The notes under the pieces are model-generated. The model was not told the DNA's origin, did no database searches, and saw nothing but the letters and a program-made list of their open reading frames with translations. A DNA stretch of 11,064 bases from Planoprotostelium fungivorum (lineage: Eukaryota; Evosea; Variosea; Cavosteliida; Cavosteliaceae), in the NCBI GenBank assembly GCA_003024175.1, contig MDYQ01000240.1, forward strand, positions 64,001-75,064, read 5' to 3'. Positions 1-7,938 of this stretch are shown here, one piece after another; the stretch's first letter is position 1; each line of letters begins with the position of its first letter. Position numbers and translations under genes: made by a program.

Positions 1-533
1 AAGAGAAGGACATCGACCGCACCGATTAGAAGATCATGTGTGGAGATGACATCAGAGGAGGAGGGCTACCGAGGAGCGTTGTCCCTTATCCGAATGAAAT
101 GATAAACTATTGAGTCTGTTCTCTACATCCATCACCCTCCATCTCTTCTTTCGATCCACAATGTGCTGACATCATCATCGTGTCGCACGCAGACACCATG
201 TCTGAGGCGGTTCTAAACATTCGGTGGATTATCCACATCAGAGATTCGATCACGCACGTTCCGTACGCCGGCGACACAGATTCCAACTCACGTGCCTCTC
301 TGGGTGACTATCGGCCATAAACTTACTTTAGACGTCAGCCACGGTCGTGTCGTCTCACTTATTGATTTGTGGGTGAGATTTTGCGGAGGCACGGTCTCTA
401 CCGTGTGGACGCCACGATAGAAGGAAGATGAATTTCGCGGGGTCACGTGAATTGACAGGTCAGGTGAGCAGGTCTGGGGGTTTGTAAAGATCACAACGAG
501 AGAAACGAGCGAGAGAGAACACACGAGAAGAAC
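1..533. other. Left-edge region without a firm gene; upstream of NIT1
   Basis: Nothing here can be assigned with confidence. One + strand frame is open from base 1 to a TGA at 100-102 (33 codons, ending in AAA TGA TAAA) and could be the tail of a gene lying to the left, but I recognise no family in it. From about 103 to 533 I see no frame with convincing coding character. The purine-rich stretch just before 534 is presumably the promoter or 5' UTR of the nitrilase gene; no TATA-like box stands out. Confidence 0.25.
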
Positions 534-1679
534 ATGTCTGTATCAACGATTTCAACGTCAAACGGGCTCATTGCGGTGAGTTTAGAGGATGATATGTGAT
601 TCTGATTGGGGGTAGGTAGGACAGATGTGCTCCACCGATGACAGAGAGAAGAATTTTTCAACGGTAGAAGAGATCGTCAAGAGAGCCACATCTGATTTTG
701 GAGGTATCCTGAAACTCGTATGTCTTCCAGAATGTGAGTTCAGATCTCGGGAGTCTCATCCAACTGACACCATCTTCAGCTTTCGACTTCATTGGAGACA
801 GCACAAAGGTTCATCACGATGGATTAGACGGACCACTCTTCACCCGTTACAAGGAGTTAGCCAAGAAATACAACGTGAGAACCTCCACCACCGACGATAA
901 TGTGCTGACCTCTATAGATCTGGATCAGTTATGGAGGCTTCCACGAAGGCATTGCCAACGATCCCACTTACAAATGTTACAACACCCACGTCATCGTAGA
1001 CAACGAGGGACAGATCAAGGCAACATATCGCAAGGTGCGTCATAATCATCACCATATCCCAATCTCGATCGACCGACGTTCGAACAGATGCACATGTGTG
1101 TCGTCAGCAGCGAGAACGGCACGAGTGACGAGAGCGAGATGGTCAAGCCTGGAGATCAGATGGTCGTCTGCGACAGCCCCGTCGGCAAGCTTGGACTCAG
1201 CATCTGTTACGATATTCGATTCCCCGAACTATACGTGTCTCTGAGAAAGATGGGAGCCGAAGTTATTCTCATCCCAGCCGCATTCATGATCGAAACTGGT
1301 GATTCATCCATCTTCCATGCAGCGGCTGACGGCGTCGCAGGTATCAACCACTGGCAAGTATTACTGACGGCCAGAGCCATAGAGACACAGTGTTTCATCG
1401 TCGCCGCCGCACAGATCGGCGAGCACAATGACAGCCGCATGTCTTTTGGAAAATCTCTAGTCGTGTGTCCGTGGGGTAACGTCGTCGCCTGCTGTGTCGA
1501 TTCGAATCCCACGTTCACCATCACCAACATCGATTTAGACAGAACGAAGGATGCCAGAAAGAAGTCACCCTGCTACGACAACAGGTCTGTCCGTATTGAT
1601 GAGAGGTGGCTGATGATGATGCAGGAGACCGGACGTGTACGGAGATGTAGGAGCCAAGGAACTGCCCAAGAGCAAATAA
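534..1679 (+). CDS. NIT1: NIT1-type nitrilase (deaminated glutathione amidase), 7 exons
   Basis: Carbon-nitrogen hydrolase. By family it hydrolyses the amide of deaminated glutathione, a metabolite-repair step in cytosol or mitochondria. Exons: 534-575, 616-733, 780-874, 918-1034, 1088-1298, 1341-1584, 1625-1679. They total 882 nt (293 aa plus stop), the usual NIT1 length, and all six introns (40, 46, 43, 53, 42, 40 nt) are GT-AG. The Glu-Lys-Cys triad is present: Glu53 in LPES, Lys124 in YRK and Cys164 in ICYDIRFPE. FDFIGDS, GGFHE, HWQVLLTARAIETQCF and the C-terminal NRRPDVYGD place it nearer NIT1 than NIT2. Splicing restores these motifs, for example IWISYGGFHE across intron 3 and ETGINHW across intron 5. 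The ATG at 534 puts LIAVGQM at the usual N-terminus with no signal peptide. Intron 5 (1299-1340) is 42 nt and free of stops, so it can be misread as coding. The stop codon overlaps AATAAA, and the gene faces the acyltransferase tail to tail. Confidence 0.93.
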
Positions 1680-1680
1680 A
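1675..1680 (+). promoter_or_regulatory. AATAAA poly(A) signal overlapping the NIT1 stop
   Basis: The last two codons plus the next base read AAA TAA A, so a canonical AATAAA hexamer contains the TAA stop at 1677-1679. Cleavage normally falls some 10-30 nt past the hexamer. That would put the mRNA end inside the last exon of the opposite-strand acyltransferase gene. Confidence 0.65.
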
Positions 1681-1686
1681 TGGAGC

Positions 1687-1692
1687 TTTATT
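1687..1692 (-). promoter_or_regulatory. AATAAA poly(A) signal of the acyltransferase gene
   Basis: TTTATT on the + strand reads AATAAA on the minus strand and lies 6 nt after the chosen TGA stop (1699-1701). It is 6 nt from the NIT1 hexamer on the other strand, so the two 3' ends are expected to overlap. Confidence 0.6.
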
Positions 1693-1698
1693 TAGATT

Positions 1699-3767
1699 TC
1701 ACTTCTGCTTCTCCCTCTCTGACGTCACCATCTGCTGTCTCACTCCCGAATAGCGGCGGAGATATCTGATGAGATTTCAATTCCGAGAAGATGGTGCGAC
1801 ACACTTGAAACCATCGGCTAGATCGAATAGAATGGGGAATAGAATGAGGACGTGACCGTACAGGCCGACTCTCGAGAAGAGAAAGACGCAAGTTCCAAAG
1901 TCGAGGAGCATGAAGGAAGAAGCGAGGTAGTTGACGATGAAAAGGGTGGTGATCTTACCCATCACATCGTACACCACCTTCACTCCCTTACCACTTCCGT
2001 CACCGTTCAACAACAGAGGACGAACGTATCGTCTCATCAACTGATGGCGAGTCAATTTCATCCTCTAAGAATACAAAAGTGTGTGACGTGTGATATGGAA
2101 ACGTATATCGTCTATATGAATGTGTGAATTCACCTGAGCGGAGAAGACACCAAAACCAGAACCGACGAAAGCCAAGAGATAACCTGGGAAGAGTCCATGC
2201 CACAGGGAACTGACGACAAATGTGATCTGACTGCTGATAAATCCGGGCTTCCTCCCCTTCGGTGTGACTCTCAGATAGATGTACTGTCTCAGCCACCTTC
2301 ACAGTCAGACGCACCGCACCACCCTCTCCTCTCACCTGTTTGTATTCTTGTTCCATCCGTCGAAGAAGGTTCTCATGTTGTCTGCCGTCTCGATGCGGTA
2401 GATGTCGATGTTCTTGCATCTCTCAAAGATGGGATAACCTTCCTGGTTGAAGCCGTTAAACCCGAGACCGCTGAGGATGCACGACCCTTCGCTGAGGCAC
2501 CACGCTCCGTAGAATTGACATCGACTTATGATTCCACTCAGCTGGATGAACAAGATCCTAGCATCGTCAGATCGTCTCTATATTCTATCGATCTTTACGC
2601 ATCATGATGACGATAATGTGATGACAATCGATGTTCATCGATGGATGATGGATGATCGTCATGATGGGATTGCACCTGTAGAGGACACTCGTATCATCCC
2701 AAGAAGATTTCAAGACTTGATTGTAGCTAAACTTGGGTCCGAGCGCTCCAAAGATACCAAAGAAGAAGACACCCAACAGGAGACTCTTGGCCGCTGTTCT
2801 CTTCGAATTGGGTATCTCGATCCTCTGCATCTTCCCATCCACAGAGACTCTCTTCTCTTCTGTCTCTCTCCTCTTCACTAATTTGTCTGCATCTGTTTCT
2901 CGTGTCAAGATGGACTCTTATCAGAGGATGGATTACCTGCTGAGAACATGGAGAGATCTGTGAATTTCCTGTAGTCCATGTATTCGATGCTGGGACCCAC
3001 CATCAGCCCGGGGAAATAGAAGACGAAACCGAGGTATTCTAATAGTGGTGGTACCTCTCATGCGTCAGGGGAGGGTGATGATCGTTGCCACTCACCTCGC
3101 TTAATTTCTTTTCTTCTTGGTAAGGAGTCAATTCCTCTTCTATTCGATGTCAGACAAGAAATGATGTGTGGAAGATTTAACATGAAGATGAAGAAGTGAC
3201 TCACTAGTTATACCATCGTGAACGTTCCAAGCGTAAGCCGATAACTTCATGACGAGCACCATGGACGTCCCGGTGATCTCGATGACTTCTGGTGAGGTGA
3301 TGTAGAAGAACTGACGTCCCGCGTGCCTTCTCTCTTCAGTGTTTGGAGTTGATATAGATGTCTCACAGCCAAACGAGGTGAATCATGGTGACGACAGTGA
3401 TGATCCAAGGCATGAGTCTTCCCTGATGTCTCAGATATTTCGAGGCGACGTAGTTGAAGAGGCTGCTGGCTAATACGTGAAGGTAACCTCCGTATAGATC
3501 GAATATGCAGCACAAGAAGAAAAAACTGATGGTAATACCGTACCAGTGTCTAGAGTTGGTCGTTGGGAGTCTGCATCATTCGTCAATGACATGAATCTAT
3601 GAAGCAATTCTCCACACGATGGAGTAGATTACGAAAGAGTCTCACTTGATATAGAAATAGGCCAGAGGGTAAGAGATGAAAAACATGAACAAGAGACGAA
3701 CGAAATCGGGTGGGAGAAAGCCGATACAAGCGCTGAGCCACTCAAAGAGAGAGGTAAAGGGCTGCAT
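1699..3767 (-). CDS. MBOAT-family lysophospholipid acyltransferase, 10 exons
   Basis: Membrane-bound O-acyltransferase of the LPLAT group (yeast Ale1, animal MBOAT1/2 and LPCAT3). The family re-acylates lysophospholipids with acyl-CoA in the ER membrane. Exons in transcript order: 3767-3646, 3570-3367, 3326-3205, 3139-3096, 3054-2937, 2892-2676, 2557-2336, 2296-2134, 2064-1805, 1765-1699. They total 1539 nt (512 aa), normal for the family. Diagnostic blocks are FYFPGLMVGPSIEY (about 176-189), FYGAWCLSEGSCILSG (291-306), WNKNTNRW with the conserved Asn (344-351), YLRVTPKGRKPGF (357-369) and SSLWHG with the probable catalytic His383. Many hydrophobic segments surround them. Introns are 39-118 nt, all GT-AG. 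The ATG at 3767 gives MQPFTSLFEW just before the first hydrophobic stretch. Less certain are the acceptor of intron 2 (a second AG lies 3 nt earlier in transcript order, also in frame) and the last junction, where the tail could be read differently. The substrate is not predictable. Confidence 0.9.
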
Positions 3768-4074
3768 GTTGTGTGCGTTGTGGGTCGTCTTCTTTGGTGA
3801 CACCGGGCTGACATGGAGTTGTCCGGTGCCGGCACCCGATCAGGGTAAACTGTTTCGATTTTTCCGAAGGAGGCCTCACCCAGCCCCTCATCTTCGTCTT
3901 TGATCAAGATCAGTCTTAATCACCTACACCGTTGTGGGACACGTTCATCATCGTCATCCAACATTCTCACCACACCGGCTTCTTTTCATTCCAAAGAATC
4001 ATTGAAGACACATCTGTATATCCTTAGGATCGATGCCGAGAAGAAGAGAAAGATGAAATTATTCGAGTCTTTTA
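3768..4074. other. Intergenic region upstream of the acyltransferase gene
   Basis: About 300 nt between the acyltransferase start and the Ser/Thr-rich frame, both on the minus strand. It should hold the acyltransferase promoter and 5' UTR. Short frames are open on both strands, but none resembles a known protein or continues in frame into MQPFTSLFEW. No clear promoter element is visible. Confidence 0.4.
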
Positions 4075-4445
4075 TCAGCCACTCGTCCAGAAAAACATGG
4101 AAATGATCATCGTGATTGCAATCGAGAGGAGAGATATGTGGATGGTCTCTGCACCATTCGTGAGTGCGCCAGATGCACTCGTAGAGATAGACGTAGCTGC
4201 ATCGCAGAAAGTGCTGCCAACAACAAAGCCAGTGTTGTCGTCAGTGACAGATACGTTCTCAATCACACTCGATGTTGTGCTGGCAGAGCTTGCAGAAAAT
4301 GTGACTCTGGATGAGCTCTTGACCGAAGATGACTTGTAGACAGAAGAGGTGATGCTGACGATGGACGAGCTCTTTATGTTGGCCAATGTGCTAGGAGAAG
4401 AAGCATCGACCTCAGATGATGTTTCGTCGATAGATGTAGAATCAT
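4075..4445 (-). CDS. Tentative Ser/Thr-rich surface protein, C-terminal part
   Basis: No family is recognised. A minus-strand frame is open for about 122 codons to a TGA at 4077-4075. It is rich in Ser and Thr, using all six Ser codons (a sign that serine itself is selected rather than a DNA repeat). It ends in a hydrophobic segment, HISLLSIAITMIISMFFW, followed by three residues. This layout fits a GPI-anchored or tail-anchored cell-surface protein; that is inference. There is no in-frame ATG near the left end. The frame may start at an acceptor (TTTGCAG, 4446 end), with the first exon unresolved or overlapping the divergent EEP gene. An ATG at 4445 in another frame could also reach it through a 56-nt GT-AG intron that keeps frame. 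The opposite strand carries an 80-codon frame here too. Moderate to low confidence. Confidence 0.4.
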
Positions 4446-4528
4446 CTGCAAAGTATAAATGACTAAAAACCGAAAATTACACAACGAACCGTTGTTTGCG
4501 TTGTGAATTTTCGTATCGAAAACAAAAG

Positions 4529-5730
4529 ATGCAAGCCGATGAAGGCCTGCCCCATCCACAAGATCGAGTGACAAGGCCATCTTATCATCGTTGGAACTGC
4601 GTCACGACATGGTCTAGAAACATCACCCTCTGTTTCTTCGCGGCGGCTCTGTTCACATTTCTTGTGAGACCCAAGGATGAGAGACCCAAGCCTTCGATCT
4701 TACAGAACCACGTCCAATCTACCGAATTTAGCGTATTGACATTCAACATGAGGTCGAGATTGATACGGCCCATCTCTTCTCGATCTGATGGAACATCAGA
4801 TGCCAGAACAAGGATGGCGCGGACGTTTGGGCATTTTCAGAAGTGAACGACCCGCGAGTGAATTCAATCGTCAAACGACAAGCGGACGTCATCTCACTGC
4901 AAGGCTATCCAAATAATGCAACTCACCTCTTCGAAAAGTGAAACAAAAGATCGTCTTGCATTCGATTGAAGAATTGCAGATCATTCTCTCGCTACCAGGT
5001 CCTATATGACTCCTCGAATGGAACCCTGATGATGTTCAAGAAGAAGAGATTCGATCTGATCCAACACAGCGGATCATCCAATCTCACATCCTCTGGCAAC
5101 CTGACGTGGTTGCACCTATCCGACAGACAGGTGACGCACATCCATCACCTTCTCTCCATCTGCATCCACTCATCATCCTTCACAGACCATGAGGCCGATC
5201 CTCTTCTTTCACGCCAAAGAGGCCGCCACGGCCGATCTCAATTCAACTCTGACACAGATCCGAAAAATCGGTTCTTCTCGTCTGAACGCACCTTACATCA
5301 TGATGGGAGGTTAGACATGTCGTCTCATCATGGTGTGCTGATCGACATGTAGAGTTTCTCGTGGAAAATAATTCGACATTGATGCTGGAGAGAGGTGTCG
5401 TGGACACTTTGGATGAGTCCATGCAGAGTGAGTGTTGTGTCGACGCGGAAATTCTCGGAATGATAGTGGCAGAGCCGGTGGGACCGTGGGACACATTTGT
5501 CTACAACGGGACTCGAAGTCGTCGCGATTACGTGTACAGGAAGAGAGATCATCAGGTGATCATCGTGATGTCGATGTCGATCGATCGATCGCGGTGCATG
5601 AGGTAACATGCGATAGATCTACGTGAGAGAACATATAACGGGGGTAGACCCCACGTTATCGGAGGACATCACATCATGGCATCATTTCGTGGAAGTCATC
5701 TTCGATTGGGCAGTGTATGAGAAGAAATAA
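4529..5730 (+). CDS. Membrane-anchored EEP-fold protein with altered active site
   Basis: Endonuclease/exonuclease/phosphatase-fold protein of about 302 aa; active enzymes of this superfamily cleave phosphodiester or phosphate bonds. Exons: 4529-4752, 4800-4937, 4980-5130, 5186-5309, 5353-5427, 5473-5555, 5617-5730 (909 nt). A single hydrophobic segment (about 31-46) suggests a signal anchor. The fold is shown in order by FSVLTFNMR (67-75), RQADVISLQ (101-109), LMMFKKKRFDL, RPILFFHAKE, APYIMMGEF (206-214), RRDYVY (254-259) and TSWHHFVEV (284-292). Asn73, Asp256 and a His (287 or 288) are kept. The metal-binding Glu of LQE is Gly110, and the GDxN motif reads GEFL (212-215). If the exon joins are right, catalysis is doubtful. 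Two in-frame, stop-free segments are possible introns: 4664-4705 (42 nt, kept as coding here) and 5428-5472 (45 nt, removed here). It is divergent from the Ser/Thr-rich frame, and its stop overlaps AATAAA. Confidence 0.75.
5635..5659. repeat. Short perfect-arm hairpin in the last EEP exon
   Basis: ATAACGGGGG, TAGA, CCCC, one unpaired A, then CGTTAT. The arms can form ten base pairs with a four-base loop and a single bulged A. It lies in coding sequence about 70 nt before the stop. It may be chance or an RNA element; nothing else supports a role. Confidence 0.5.
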
Positions 5731-5731
5731 A
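5726..5731 (+). promoter_or_regulatory. AATAAA poly(A) signal overlapping the EEP stop
   Basis: The gene ends AAG AAA TAA A, so the TAA at 5728-5730 lies inside AATAAA, the same arrangement as at the nitrilase stop. Confidence 0.65.
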
Positions 5732-6375
5732 AAGTTCGCCTGGAACGAACGGAATCGTAGGCGTGTGCGTATATGTTTCATCGATGTGATTGAGGAATCA
5801 TTCATACGATGCGTGACGGATCACTCGATTAGAGGGTATCTGATGCGATATTTACTGCGAGGACATTTCTCTATTGTAATTGAAGACAATTGATCCATCA
5901 TCTCTTCACTTCATACCATTGGTCTTGTGGTGACAATCGGGATTGATTGATAATGCATGCGATAATCGTGCACATTGAACACACAGAGTATGCTGATCAG
6001 TAAGACGTTCTGCCGCTCAAGAAAAAAAGAGATAAACCTGTATTTTTGAATTTGAATTGTAAACCAACCGTTAGCTGCGCGGGCTTTGCATTTTTCAACT
6101 ATTCGAATTCAGAGCAACACGATTTGAGAGAAGTCAAGTCCTCCTTTTCTGTGTCCACATAATCCATTCGAAATCTCTTCGAACTCTGATGATGACCCAG
6201 ACTACATCGTTTCGTCGATGGAACATCTGTCTATGCTATCGATTTGTGTCCACCATGCATCGCATTTCATCTATCCATCCACCATTCGATCCATGTTTCG
6301 AATAATGTCCTGACCTATCAAGACACAGCTGACACCGCTCCAGGGTACGATAGTTGATCTGCGGCATCATTAGGC
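5732..6375. other. Gene-free stretch between EEP gene and tRNA-Ala
   Basis: I read both strands and found no frame with coding character, no RNA gene and no mobile element. The left end should be the 3' flank of the EEP gene, the right end the downstream flank of the tRNA. Composition is ordinary with short A or T runs (for example near 6020-6045). Confidence 0.5.
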
Positions 6376-6384
6376 AAAAAAAAA
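6376..6384 (-). terminator. Pol III poly-T terminator of tRNA-Ala
   Basis: Nine A residues on the + strand are nine T residues on the minus strand, beginning six nt after the tRNA 3' end. Runs of four or more T are the standard RNA polymerase III stop. Confidence 0.85.
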
Positions 6385-6390
6385 GGCTAG

Positions 6391-6463
6391 TGGAGAACCA
6401 GGGTATCGATCCCTGTGCCCCTCGCATGCTAAGCGAGTGCTCTACCATTTGAGCTAGATCCCC
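6391..6463 (-). tRNA. tRNA-Ala (anticodon AGC)
   Basis: A 73-nt cloverleaf is complete. The acceptor arm is GGGGATC against GTTCTCC with discriminator A73, the D stem is GCTC/GAGC, and the anticodon stem CTCGC/GCGAG closes the loop TTAGCAT (anticodon AGC). The variable loop has five bases and the T stem is CAGGG/CCCTG. The G3:U70 pair, the alanine identity element, is present. There is no intron and CCA is not encoded, as expected for a nuclear gene. An A box (TAGCTCAAATGG) and a B box are recognisable. Two oddities: position 6 against 67 is a U-U mismatch, and the T loop starts with A instead of T (ATCGATA). Confidence 0.96.
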
Positions 6464-7026
6464 AGCGTGTTAGGAGCATTGGGATGAAGCTATAAAAAGG
6501 CTGCAGTAATGCGACACAGTTGATCCAGAAGGTGTCAGAGAGCGTCCGCCATCTTTTGACGAAAATTTCGATTTTTTTCCTTCGTTTTTAGGTGGAAAAT
6601 ATCGAAATTTGACCACACATCGATTATTGGCAAAAAATGGCAGCTGATCAGTAAGAATGTCCAAATAGATGATGTCACTTCATTTTCAGGTAATTATATC
6701 GATTTGATCATGTTTGAATTTCCGATTTTTTGTGATTACTCACCTCATCATCGTCGAGATCGACATCATCGCACGTAGATGCACGGAAAAAGCAGCACAC
6801 GACAGTTTATAATCATCTCATACACACAACACGATGATGACGTACAGATGGTGAAAGCACAGAAGGTGACAGACCATACTTTTGAGACACGCAGAGAGAA
6901 CAATGTTCTGTATCCTATCGTGGAAAAACAGCCAATAAAGAGACAAGAGAAAGTGGAGCTTCTTGTTCATTGCCCGGCATTATGATCGCAGATGCGCACG
7001 TGATCCGCGAAATTTGAATCTGGCAG
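6464..7026. other. AT-rich stretch between tRNA-Ala and the PQ-loop gene
   Basis: The left part flanks the tRNA promoter side; the right part should hold the promoter and 5' UTR of the PQ-loop gene. A 68-codon + strand frame at 6779-6985 has no recognisable similarity and does not run into the PQ-loop frame. CTGGCAG directly before the ATG at 7027 could also serve as a splice acceptor for a 5' UTR intron. Confidence 0.35.
6563..6610. repeat. Inverted repeat with a roughly 17-bp imperfect stem
   Basis: AAATTTCGAT (6563-6572) is exactly repeated in inverse as ATCGAAATTT (6601-6610). The inner flanks TTTTTTCC and GGAAAAT extend the pairing imperfectly, leaving a loop of about 12 nt. It lies in noncoding DNA between the tRNA and the PQ-loop gene. 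It could be a remnant of a small mobile element or chance in AT-rich DNA. Confidence 0.5.
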
Positions 7027-7895
7027 ATGAGCTACATCATATCGTCAGCGACCAACATGGAGATCTTTGGATACATCTTCGATGCCATCATGGTCTTTGC
7101 ACCTGTTCTTGGATATATTCCACAATACAAATCATTCGAGAAGAAGCAGTCTTCTGAGGGTTTCTCAACCAGAGTCTCTCTCATCCTCCTCGTTTCCAAC
7201 ATTTTGAGATGTATCTTCAGGTGAACTCGAATGATACAGTCTAAACGCACAATCATCTCGCCACGACACGTTTTCGCTAATGCATCACTGTAGAATTGGA
7301 AAGCCTTTCGAGAACACTCTACTCTTCCAGAGCATCGTGATGATCATCGCACAGCTGGTGATGTTAGAGGCCTGCGTTCGCCTCTCTCCTACTTCGGCTG
7401 CAGCTCGTAGGAGGACTATCTTACAAGATCCCACTTCTGTCAAAGACTTTTGGAACTGGACCGATTACAATTCATATCGTGAGCATCATCATGTTCCAAC
7501 CTCCTCACACACGTCAGTCTTCTTCCTCGGTGCCTTCACATTCGCCATCCTACTCGTCTCGGGCATATTCGCATCACCTGTATATTGGGAAGTCCTTGGC
7601 ACCGTCGCTCTCCTGACCGAGAGCTGTCTGGGTGTTCCACAAGCTTTAGACAATCACAGAAACGGTTCGACTGCCGGTCTCAGGTGAAGAACGATCGCGA
7701 TGAAGACAACAGACTGAATCAACGAACAGTTGGGCTCTCATTGGAAGTTGGCTGGGAGGCGATTTATTCAAGACGATCTACTTCATCGCCACTGGTGCTC
7801 CCTTCCAGTTCCTGGCTTGTGGTGTCATTCAGATTGTCGTGGATTTCATCATCGTGGCTCAGATCTATGCCAGCGAAGGAGCACAGAGAAAATAA
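7027..7895 (+). CDS. SLC66A2: PQ-loop membrane protein, SLC66A2/PQLC1-like, 4 exons
   Basis: Seven-helix PQ-loop protein of the SLC66 group, closest by motif to SLC66A2 (PQLC1). Members sit in endosomal, Golgi or lysosomal membranes; what this subgroup transports or regulates is not settled. Exons: 7027-7220, 7294-7478, 7518-7683, 7730-7895, totalling 711 nt (236 aa). The first PQ motif is GYIPQYK (Pro32-Gln33), followed by SSEGFSTRVSLILLVSNILR. The second is LGVPQALDNHRNGSTAGLS (Pro167-Gln168), after the conserved EVLGTVALLTES. The end matches the family in GGDLFKTIYF and GAPFQFLACG. The ATG at 7027 lies 14 codons before the first hydrophobic helix. Intron 2 (7479-7517, 39 nt) has length 3n and no stop; removing it restores WTDYNSYLFFLG, as in relatives. 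The stop lies in AATAAA. Downstream are a WD40 relic and the convergent repeat-protein gene. Confidence 0.92.
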
Positions 7896-7896
7896 A
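7891..7896 (+). promoter_or_regulatory. AATAAA poly(A) signal overlapping the PQ-loop stop
   Basis: The gene ends AGA AAA TAA A; TAA at 7893-7895 lies within AATAAA. This is the third + strand gene in the window with this arrangement. Confidence 0.65.
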
Positions 7897-7938
7897 GGCT
7901 TCACTGCTGATGTCCATCGAGTCAAGTGATTGAGACTC

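Noticed and set aside
3-29. EKDIDRTD then stop at the left edge, resembling a motif before TBC (Rab-GAP) domains
   Set aside because: Only eight residues before a TAG, with no GT donor that would skip it; too short to support a TBC gene.
288-524. Minus-strand 78-codon frame upstream of NIT1
   Set aside because: No recognisable motif; it lies in the expected NIT1 promoter/5' UTR.
1207-1530. Minus-strand 107-codon frame
   Set aside because: Antisense shadow of the conserved NIT1 catalytic exons.
4097-4339. + strand 80-codon frame starting MEMIIVIAIERR
   Set aside because: Complement of the Ser/Thr-rich minus frame; the minus frame has the more protein-like layout (varied Ser codons, terminal hydrophobic segment). 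Not fully excluded.
4374-4580. Minus-strand 68-codon frame starting MALSLDLVDG
   Set aside because: Overlaps the start of the EEP gene and shows no motif; at most it holds a 5' exon of the Ser/Thr-rich gene.
5573-5592. TCGA-rich simple repeat
   Set aside because: Short microsatellite-like run inside an EEP intron; ordinary.
6236-6448. Minus-strand 70-codon frame
   Set aside because: Runs through the tRNA-Ala gene and its terminator; not coding.
6779-6985. + strand 68-codon frame upstream of the PQ-loop gene
   Set aside because: No similarity recognised and no clear splice into the PQ-loop frame, which already has a full family-length N-terminus.
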